In this document: positions 56,180 through 64,000 of the stretch, piece after piece
How positions within the stretch are numbered: the stretch's first letter is position 1
How the letters are laid out: each line of letters starts with the position of its first letter
Source: Rhodoferax sp.
GTDB taxonomy: Bacteria > Pseudomonadota > Gammaproteobacteria > Burkholderiales > Burkholderiaceae_C
Assembly (NCBI GenBank): GCA_024236015.1
Contig: JACKLK010000001.1
Span: 682,001 to 746,000, forward strand
DNA: 64,000 nt
Direction of reading: 5' to 3'
Made by a program: the position numbers and the translations under genes
Notes under the pieces: generated by a model
Told to the model about the DNA's origin: nothing
What the model saw: only the letters and a program-made list of their open reading frames with translations
Database searches by the model: none

Positions 56180-56692
56180 TCAGTCGCAGTTGGTCGCGAT
56201 CACGGTCTGGATTTTCTTCTGCTCGGCGGCCCGGGCCGCGTCATCGAGGATTTCCCGCTCGCCCTTGGCATTGGTGATCGACACCCGCACGCCCGAGTCC
56301 ATCAGCGCCTGGTTGGCCCTGGCCTTTTCGCAGTTCGTGGAGCGGACCTTGGCCAGGCGTTCGGCCTCCGCCTTGACCTTGGCCTTCGCTTCGGCCTCGG
56401 CCTGCCGGGTCTTGGCCTGCAAGTCCTTGTCGTTGTCGCCGAGTTGCGGCGCGGCCGGCCCCGAGGCCGCCGCGGGTGCGGTCGCCGGCGCCGGCGCGGC
56501 GGCGTTGACTGCGGCGGGCGCGACGGTGGTCTTGCCCGGCTGCTTGAGGATGTTCTTCACCGGAATGTCCGACGGCGGGGGCTGGTCGCTGTAGACCTTG
56601 CGGCCACTTTTGTCGATCCATTGCCACTGCGCCTGGGCTGTCGCGGCGATCAGCCACATGGAACATACGAGTAGGGTTCGGATGCGTCGCAT
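56180..56692 (-). CDS. Exported DUF4124-domain protein
   Basis: A 170-residue predicted periplasmic protein of unknown function. The signal peptide (RIRTLLVCSMWLIAATAQA) is followed at once by the DUF4124 core QWQWIDKSGRKVYSDQPPP. An Ala/Pro-rich linker (about 55-85) leads to a charged helical segment (KDLQAKTRQAEAEAKAKVK split from ERLAKVRS) and a C-terminal part with two Cys. Such proteins are frequent in Betaproteobacteria. It is divergent from guaB with 65 bases between starts. Confidence 0.88.
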   Translation of the reverse strand: MRRIRTLLVCSMWLIAATAQAQWQWIDKSGRKVYSDQPPPSDIPVKNILKQPGKTTVAPAAVNAAAPAPATAPAAASGPAAPQLGDNDKDLQAKTRQAEAEAKAKVKAEAERLAKVRSTNCEKARANQALMDSGVRVSITNAKGEREILDDAARAAEQKKIQTVIATNCD

Positions 56693-56731
56693 GGGAGGCA
56701 GTTTACGCCGATGGGGCCTTGCCGTGACGGG

Positions 56732-56737
56732 TACAAT
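56732..56737 (+). promoter_or_regulatory. Candidate -10 of guaB
   Basis: TACAAT, 20 bases before the guaB start. The expected -35 position shows no good match. GGAG at 56746-56750 would be the ribosome-binding site. Confidence 0.35.
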
Positions 56738-56757
56738 TCCCCATTTGGAGCTTTCAC

Positions 56758-58227
56758 ATGCGCCTGCTCGGCAAAGCGCTCACCTTCGACGACGTGTTGC
56801 TGGTGCCAGCGTTCTCCCAAGTCCTGCCCAAGGACACTTCCCTTTCCACCTCGTTCTCGCGCAATATCCGGCTCAACCTGCCGCTGGTATCGGCCGCCAT
56901 GGACACCGTGACCGAAGCCCGGCTGGCGATCGCGATCGCCCAGGAGGGCGGCATCGGTATCGTGCACAAGAACCTCACGGCCAAGGAGCAGGCGGCCCAG
57001 GTCGCCAAGGTCAAGCGCTACGAGTCCGGCGTGTTGCGCGACCCGGTCGTGATCACCCCCTCGCATACCGTGCGCCAGGTGATCGACCTGTCCGACCAGC
57101 TCGGCGTATCCGGTTTTCCGGTCTGTGACGGCGGCAAGGTCGTGGGCATCGTCACCGGACGCGACCTGCGTTTCGAGACCCGCTACGACGCGCCGGTCAG
57201 TTCCATCATGACGCCGCGCGACAAGCTGGTGACCGTGCCCGACGGCACCACCCTGCAGGAGGCCAAGGCGCTGCTGAACAAGCACAAGCTCGAGCGGCTG
57301 CTGGTCGTCAACGATGCCTTCGAGCTCAAGGGCCTGATCACCGTCAAGGACATCACCAAGCAGACCAGTTTTCCCAATGCCGCCCGAGACGCGCTGGGCA
57401 AGCTGCGCGTGGGCGCCGCGGTCGGCGTGGGCGAGGGCACCGAGGAACGCGTCGAGGCGCTGGTGCGTGCCGGCGTCGACGCCATCGTCGTCGACACCGC
57501 CCACGGCCACAGCCAGGGTGTTCTCGACCGGGTGCGCTGGGTCAAGAAGAACTATCCGCAGGTCGACGTGATCGGCGGCAACATCGCCACCGGCGCGGCC
57601 GCGCTGGCGCTGGTCGAGGCGGGTGCCGACGGCGTCAAGGTCGGTATCGGCCCGGGCTCGATCTGCACCACCCGCATCGTGGCCGGTGTCGGCGTGCCCC
57701 AGATCATGGCGGTCGACAACGTGGCCACGGCGCTCAAGGGCAGCGGCGTGCCGCTGATCGCCGACGGCGGCATCCGCTTCTCCGGCGACATCGCCAAGGC
57801 CATCGCCGCCGGCGCCAGCACCGTGATGATGGGCGGCATGTTCGCGGGTACCGAAGAGGCGCCGGGCGAGATCGTGTTGTACCAGGGCCGCAGCTACAAG
57901 AGTTATCGCGGCATGGGCTCCATCGGCGCCATGCAGCAGGGCAGCGCCGACCGGTATTTCCAGGAGGCCAGCACGGGCAACCCGAACGCCGACAAGCTGG
58001 TGCCCGAAGGCATCGAGGGCCGGGTTCCGTACAAGGGCTCCATGGTCGCCATCGTCTACCAAATGTCCGGCGGCTTGCGCGCCAGCATGGGGTATTGCGG
58101 CTGCCCGACGATCGAGGACATGCAGAACAAGGCCGAGTTCGTCGAGATCACCGCCGCCGGTATCCGCGAGAGCCATGTGCACGACGTGCAGATCACCAAG
58201 GAAGCGCCGAACTACCGGGCCGATTGA
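56758..58227 (+). CDS. guaB: Inosine-5'-monophosphate dehydrogenase
   Basis: Converts IMP to XMP with NAD, the committed step to GMP. The 489-residue TIM barrel carries an inserted pair of CBS domains (about 95-205). The catalytic loop is GPGSICTTR with Cys303, and the IMP-binding segments ADGGIRFSGDIAKAIAAGA and GYCGCPTIE are intact. Length and motifs are standard. It is followed by guaA 128 bases later; that gap has no gene. Confidence 0.97.
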   Translation: MRLLGKALTFDDVLLVPAFSQVLPKDTSLSTSFSRNIRLNLPLVSAAMDTVTEARLAIAIAQEGGIGIVHKNLTAKEQAAQVAKVKRYESGVLRDPVVITPSHTVRQVIDLSDQLGVSGFPVCDGGKVVGIVTGRDLRFETRYDAPVSSIMTPRDKLVTVPDGTTLQEAKALLNKHKLERLLVVNDAFELKGLITVKDITKQTSFPNAARDALGKLRVGAAVGVGEGTEERVEALVRAGVDAIVVDTAHGHSQGVLDRVRWVKKNYPQVDVIGGNIATGAAALALVEAGADGVKVGIGPGSICTTRIVAGVGVPQIMAVDNVATALKGSGVPLIADGGIRFSGDIAKAIAAGASTVMMGGMFAGTEEAPGEIVLYQGRSYKSYRGMGSIGAMQQGSADRYFQEASTGNPNADKLVPEGIEGRVPYKGSMVAIVYQMSGGLRASMGYCGCPTIEDMQNKAEFVEITAAGIRESHVHDVQITKEAPNYRAD

Positions 58228-58355
58228 CAGCCCCTTCGCCTGTCGTTTCGTCCACCGCGTCGTCCCGTGACGGAGCCGGTTTCCACCGGGACGTCCCGGC
58301 GTGCGAACCGGGTGGCGCCACGAAGCGACGGGCGGCCGATGCGAAGAACCATTCC

Positions 58356-59969
<1,614 letters not shown>

Positions 59970-60010
59970 GGGCGTCGAGCGCCGTTGCCCTCGATGAAAC
60001 GCGCCGCCGT

Positions 60011-62173
60011 CTAACGCCCCGCCGTACCCGCCGGCAGTTCCATCACCACGACCGGGCCCTTGGACGGCGACGGGGTGTTGGCCGCCAGACGCGGCTTGCC
60101 GCCTTGCTTGAGCACGGCCGCGTCGGACATGATGCTGACGGCTTCGTCGAGCAACACGTCCTTGATCGCGTCGCGGCTCTTTTCGGCGGCCAGGTCCTTG
60201 CTGAGGCTGCGTTCGTTGGCCTGCAGGCCATCGTCGGCCAAGGCGGCGCGGGCCGCGCCCTGCAGGCTGGCCATGCGTTTTTCCGCCTGTTCGCGTTCCT
60301 TGCGCCGCGTGGCCTCGTTGAGCGAGATCACGTTGTTCTTGCGCATCTCCCGAACCCGCGCCACGTCCTGCAACAGGTTCTGGAAGTCCTTGTCGCGCTG
60401 GATGCGGTTCTCGTGCCGCGACTGCAGCACCGGCAGCAGGCTTTTCACCTCGCCCACCGGCGCATAGTCGGCCGCCGCGATGCGGGTCCAGGGCAGGGCG
60501 TTGTCGAAGCTCGACTCGCCGTATTCGTCGGGATCCATGGTGCCGGGGAAGCTGATGTCCGGCGTCACGCCGCGCAACTGGTTCGTGCCGCCGTCGACCC
60601 GGAAGAACTGGGCGATGGTCATCTGCAGTTCGCCGAAGGCGGGCTTGGCGTTGCGGGCCAGCTGGTCCAGGCTGGCCACGGTCTGCACCGTGCCCTTGCC
60701 GAAGCTGGGCTCGCCGATGACGACCCCGCGGCCATAGTCCTGGATGGCTCCGGCGAAGATCTCCGACGCCGACGCCGAGGCGCGATTGATCAGCACGCCG
60801 AGCGGGCCTTGCCAGGCGATGCCGCCGCCCACGTGTTTCTCGACCGTGACGGCGCCCTGGGCATTGCGTGCCTGCACCACCGGCACCTTGCCCACGAACA
60901 GGCCGGTCAGCTCGACCGCCTCGCGCAGCGAACCGCCGCCGTTGTTGCGCAGGTCCACCAGCAGGCTGTCGACCTTCTGCTGCTTCATCTCGGCGATCAA
61001 CGCGGCCACGTCGCGCGAGGCGCTGCGGAAGTTCTTGTCGCCTTTCTGCCGCCCTTCGAAATCCTCGTAGAACGAGGGCAGCGAGATCACGCCGACCCGG
61101 CGCTGCGTCGCGCCGTCGGGCACCTCGTAGATCTTGGCCTTGGCGGCCCGGTCCTGCATGGTGATCACGTTGCGCACCAGCACCACGTGCTTGTTGGGCA
61201 TGTCGACCCCGCTGCCGGCGGGCAACACGTCGAGCCGCACGGTCGAGTTCGCGGTGCCGCGGATCAGCGACACCGTGTCGTCCAGGCGCGCGCCGACCAC
61301 GTCTTCCATCGGGCCGTCCGCACCCTGGGCCACGCCGACGATGCGGTCGCCCGGCTGCAGCTTGCCGGACCGGCTGGCCGGTCCCCCGGGCACGAGTTCG
61401 CGGATCGTCGCGTAACCATCGACATCCATCAGCACGGCGCCGATACCCACCAGCGACAGTCGCATCGAGATGTCGAAGTCTTCGGCCGCGCGCGGCCCGC
61501 GGTAGTTGGTATGCGGTTCGATCGCCATGGTGTAGGCGTTCATGAAGGCCTGGAACGCGTCGGCACTGGTGATCTTGGCCAGACGCTTGATCGCGTTGTC
61601 GTAACGCTTGTCCAGGATCCGGGCAATGGTCCCGTCGTCCGTGCCGGCCAGCTTGAGGCGCAGCCAGTCGTTCTTGACGCGTTTGCGCCAGAGGTCCTTC
61701 AGCTGGGCTTCCGTGCTCGGCTGGGCCTGGTCCTTGCGGTCGATCAGCATGGTCTCATCGCCCTGGAAGTCGAAGCCCTGGCGCAGCAGGCTGCGCGCAT
61801 GGACCATGCGCTCGGTTGCGCGGCAGGCATACAGGTTGAAGATCTCGAACGGCGCGCGCAGGTCCTCGGTGTAGATGGCGTCATCCAGGCGGGTGCGGGC
61901 TGCGGCCAGGCGATCGATGTCGGACTGCAGGAAATACAGCTTCTCGGGGTCGAGCGCCTTGAGGTACTGGTCGAACATGCGGCTCGACAAGCTGTTGTCG
62001 AGCGGCGTGGGTTTGTAGTGATAACGGGTGAGCAGTTCCGCCGCCAGGCGGGCCGCCTTGGCTTCCTGCACCGCGGGCTTGAGCGCCGGCGGGCAGACCT
62101 CCTGCGCGTTGACCGTGGCGGCCTGCACGGCCATCAGCAGGCCCCATACGAACCAGACCAGCTTTTGCTTCAT
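60011..62173 (-). CDS. prc: Carboxy-terminal processing (tail-specific) protease Prc
   Basis: Periplasmic S41 serine protease that trims or degrades proteins by their C-termini, including peptidoglycan hydrolases in E. coli. The 720-residue product has a signal peptide (KLVWFVWGLLMAVQAATVNA), an N-terminal helical domain with YHYKPTPLDNSLSSRMFDQYLKALDP-type features, a PDZ domain (about 250-350), and the protease core. Catalytic Ser468 lies in RASASASEIF and Lys493 in PSFGKGT. MKQKL at 62173 is chosen because GGGAG precedes it and it opens the signal peptide. It is convergent with guaA. Confidence 0.94.
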   Translation of the reverse strand: MKQKLVWFVWGLLMAVQAATVNAQEVCPPALKPAVQEAKAARLAAELLTRYHYKPTPLDNSLSSRMFDQYLKALDPEKLYFLQSDIDRLAAARTRLDDAIYTEDLRAPFEIFNLYACRATERMVHARSLLRQGFDFQGDETMLIDRKDQAQPSTEAQLKDLWRKRVKNDWLRLKLAGTDDGTIARILDKRYDNAIKRLAKITSADAFQAFMNAYTMAIEPHTNYRGPRAAEDFDISMRLSLVGIGAVLMDVDGYATIRELVPGGPASRSGKLQPGDRIVGVAQGADGPMEDVVGARLDDTVSLIRGTANSTVRLDVLPAGSGVDMPNKHVVLVRNVITMQDRAAKAKIYEVPDGATQRRVGVISLPSFYEDFEGRQKGDKNFRSASRDVAALIAEMKQQKVDSLLVDLRNNGGGSLREAVELTGLFVGKVPVVQARNAQGAVTVEKHVGGGIAWQGPLGVLINRASASASEIFAGAIQDYGRGVVIGEPSFGKGTVQTVASLDQLARNAKPAFGELQMTIAQFFRVDGGTNQLRGVTPDISFPGTMDPDEYGESSFDNALPWTRIAAADYAPVGEVKSLLPVLQSRHENRIQRDKDFQNLLQDVARVREMRKNNVISLNEATRRKEREQAEKRMASLQGAARAALADDGLQANERSLSKDLAAEKSRDAIKDVLLDEAVSIMSDAAVLKQGGKPRLAANTPSPSKGPVVVMELPAGTAGR

Positions 62174-62353
62174 GTGTACTCCCAACGGGTCGCGCTGCCC
62201 GGCAAAACCGCGATCATCCCATGACACCGCATCCGGGCGCCGGAATCACCGAATCACGTGGTTACAGGCGGTTTCGGCAATGATGGGAGAGCGTAGCACC
62301 AAGCCCTTTGCCCCGTCCGTTGCGGGTCTTGTCGCCGGTGCCGTCGCGAGCGG

Positions 62354-62377
62354 GCGCGGGCCGGTTCGTGCCCGCGC
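62354..62377 (-). terminator. Hairpin downstream of the hemerythrin-domain gene
   Basis: GCGCGGGC (62354-62361) pairs with GCCCGCGC (62370-62377) across eight bases, 24 bases beyond the stop of the minus-strand gene. No T-run follows. The rest of the 227-base gap before prc shows nothing further. Confidence 0.4.
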
Positions 62378-62400
62378 TGGCCGGGCTCCGGCTGGCGGGC

Positions 62401-62967
62401 TCAGGAGCCGCGCAATCCGCGCCGCGCGGCCTTGACCACCTGCCGCATATGCAGCGCCAGGCCGAGCTCGGCCATCTTCGGGCCCTGGCGGCCCAGGATG
62501 GTCTCGGCCAGCGGCAGGAAACGTTCTTCCTCCAGCCGGGCATGGGCGTGGTAACGCTGCACCAGGCTCATCACGGCCTGCCGGTCGACGCCGGTCGTCA
62601 GCTGGCCCTTGGCCAGCTTGACCAGGCCGGGCTCGAGCCCGCGCCAGAGCGCTTCGATCTCGCGGTGCTCGGCCACCAGCGCATCGACCAGGCCCTTGAC
62701 CTTGTCGCGTTCGGCGCCGGCGTGCGCTGCGGCCAGCACGGCGGGAAACAGGTCTTTTTCTTCCTCGGCGTGGTGGTCGAACACCGCCACGCGGAAGAAC
62801 TGCAGTGTCTCCTCGGCAATCGCGCTGGTCCGCTGGGCCGTCTCGAGCATCGCCGGCAGTTCGCCGAAGGAGTCCAGGTGCGAAATGATGCCTTCATGGC
62901 AATGCGAGAAATTGGTCAGTGGCGCCTCGATGAGGGGGTTGGTCACGGCAGATGTGTTCGCGGTCAT
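62401..62967 (-). CDS. Hemerythrin-domain protein
   Basis: Predicted cytosolic four-helix di-iron protein (188 residues). The metal-binding His/Glu pattern is visible: NFSHCHEGI near the N-terminus, FDHHAEEEKDLFP, VAEHREIE and YHAHARLEEERFLP. Such domains bind O2 or NO or sense iron and oxygen; no output domain is attached, so the role is open. The ATG at 62967 (MTANTSAV) has GGAGAG at good spacing; an ATG at 62994 would add nine residues. It is a single gene upstream of prc and downstream of a Bug receptor on the same strand. Confidence 0.88.
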   Translation of the reverse strand: MTANTSAVTNPLIEAPLTNFSHCHEGIISHLDSFGELPAMLETAQRTSAIAEETLQFFRVAVFDHHAEEEKDLFPAVLAAAHAGAERDKVKGLVDALVAEHREIEALWRGLEPGLVKLAKGQLTTGVDRQAVMSLVQRYHAHARLEEERFLPLAETILGRQGPKMAELGLALHMRQVVKAARRGLRGS

Positions 62968-63108
62968 GGTTGCGCTCTCCAGTCTTGTTGCCATCGGCGC
63001 ACGGCGCCGCTCGGCGATGGCATCAATGTAACCAGGCTGGGTGCGGCCGTGGGCGCTAACAGGCGCTTGTTTGATCTGGCGCAGACCGGCCATCGGCGCG
63101 CCGGCCGT

Positions 63109-64000
63109 TCAACCGATGTCGATGTTCGCGCGCGCGACGATGGCCCGGTACCGCGTGATCTCCTCGTCCATGATCGCGCGCATGCGGTCGGGGCCGAGCA
63201 TCACCGGTTCCATGAACTGCTGCGCGAGCTTTTGCTGCAGCGCCGGGTCCGCCATCGTGGCCTTGAGCGCCGTGCCCAGCGCCTGGGTCACGGCGGCCGG
63301 CAGGCGGGCCGGGCCGGCGAACGCGTACCAGGCGTCGAACAGGGCCGACGACAGGCCCAGCTCGCCGAAGGCCGGCACCTGGGGCATGAAGTTGCTGCGC
63401 TTCTCGCTGACCACGGCCAGCGCGCGCATCTTGCCCGACTTGACCTGCGCGGCCGCGGCGGCCAGCGTGTCGATGCCGAAGGCCACGTCGTTGCGGATGA
63501 TGGCAATCGTCGACTCGGAGCTGCCCTTGTAGGGAATCGCCGTCAGCTTGATGCCCTTGGCGTAGGCCAGCATCTCGCTGAGCAGGTGCGGGCCCGAGCC
63601 GGGGCCGAAACTCGCATAGTTCAGTTCGCCCGGCTTGCGGGCCGCCTGGGCCACCAGCGCATCGAGTGTCTGGTACGGGCTGTCGGCGCTGCAGACTACG
63701 ACCAGCGGTGCACGCGCCACCAGCGCCAGCGGCGAGAGTTGCGTGAACGGGTCGTACGCCAGCTTGGCGCGCACGGCCGGATTGACCGTGTAGCTGGTGG
63801 AGCCGGAAAACAGCAGCGTGTAGCCGTCCGGCGCGGCGCCGGTCACGGCCGCCACGCCGATGGCGGTTGCGGCGCCCGGCTTGTTGTCGACGACGATCGA
63901 CTGGCCCAGTTCGCTCGCCAGGCGCTCGACGATCAGCCGGGCCGCGATGTCGGTGCCACCACCGGCCGAGAACGGCACCACCACGTGGATCGGGCGGGCC
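63109..64000 (-). CDS. Bug/TctC-family solute-binding protein, 5' end outside window
   Basis: Second Bug receptor in the window, cut at its start by the window edge, so the signal peptide is not seen. The reading begins within ARPIHVVVPFSAGGGTD, continues VVDNKPGAATAIG, APDGYTLLFSG, AIPYKGSSEST, and ends with TRYRAIVARANIDIG, all typical. The ligand is presumably a carboxylate. Identity with the receptor at 18125 is low outside the motifs, so it is a distinct paralogue. Confidence 0.9.
   Translation of the reverse strand, partial: ARPIHVVVPFSAGGGTDIAARLIVERLASELGQSIVVDNKPGAATAIGVAAVTGAAPDGYTLLFSGSTSYTVNPAVRAKLAYDPFTQLSPLALVARAPLVVVCSADSPYQTLDALVAQAARKPGELNYASFGPGSGPHLLSEMLAYAKGIKLTAIPYKGSSESTIAIIRNDVAFGIDTLAAAAAQVKSGKMRALAVVSEKRSNFMPQVPAFGELGLSSALFDAWYAFAGPARLPAAVTQALGTALKATMADPALQQKLAQQFMEPVMLGPDRMRAIMDEEITRYRAIVARANIDIG

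Overview
The window reads as about 64 kb of chromosome from a GC-rich betaproteobacterium of the order Burkholderiales, most likely family Alcaligenaceae (Bordetella/Achromobacter/Pigmentiphaga-like). That is inferred from protein flavour and gene order: Bug/TctC-type solute receptors, the rimP-nusA-infB-rbfA-truB-typA run, divergent lptFG/pepA, adjacent ratA-rnfH divergent from smpB, guaBA followed by prc, and a full yejABEF system. No search was run, so genus and species are not claimed. No insertion sequence, prophage, CRISPR array or replication origin was seen.

Layout. 1-1973: tail of an mnmC-like gene, yggX and dsbB. 2122-15779: a type I secretion locus with its own sigma70-like promoter, an HlyB-type ABC exporter, an HlyD-type adaptor, a small membrane-anchored protein and a 3021-residue RTX protein with a lipase-like head. 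This is the main accessory region. 15910-20007: a probable sugar-acid catabolic cluster (enolase-superfamily dehydratase, LysR regulator, Bug receptor, SDR dehydrogenase). 20138-28437: orphan ParA-like ATPase, argA, hrpA, an EamA exporter and a methionine-type aminotransferase. 28473-34736: hairpin repeats, cysB, a small sirohydrochlorin chelatase, lptG, lptF, pepA, holC and a coiled-coil partner of unknown function. 34894-39846: a branched-chain amino acid-type receptor lipoprotein, tRNA-Ser(GGA), an Orn/Lys/Arg decarboxylase and fabI. 39884-45589: yejABEF peptide uptake system. 45700-54222: translation operon behind a leader terminator. 54284-59969: smpB/ratA/rnfH, a DUF4124 protein, guaB and guaA. 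60011-64000: prc, a hemerythrin-domain protein and a 5'-truncated Bug receptor.

The most unusual part is 6184-15779. A small protein with one N-terminal membrane anchor overlaps by ATGA the start of a very large calcium-binding RTX protein. The RTX protein carries an alpha/beta-hydrolase (lipase class 3-like) head, nonapeptide-repeat arrays, two cadherin-like domains and a 337-residue tandem duplication. Each duplicate contains a module resembling calcium-dependent xylan-binding modules. The small gene and the first roughly 430 codons of the giant gene are clearly less GC-rich than everything around them. This looks like an exchangeable head and its partner joined to a resident RTX/exporter chassis. 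A toxin-immunity or enzyme-chaperone relation is a hypothesis only.

Most other genes are ordinary housekeeping genes. Points that stand out are an apparently degenerate methyltransferase half of MnmC, a Gln-to-Phe change in the GuaA glutaminase motif, and several palindromic or tandem intergenic elements (20043, 28473, 42732, 51374).
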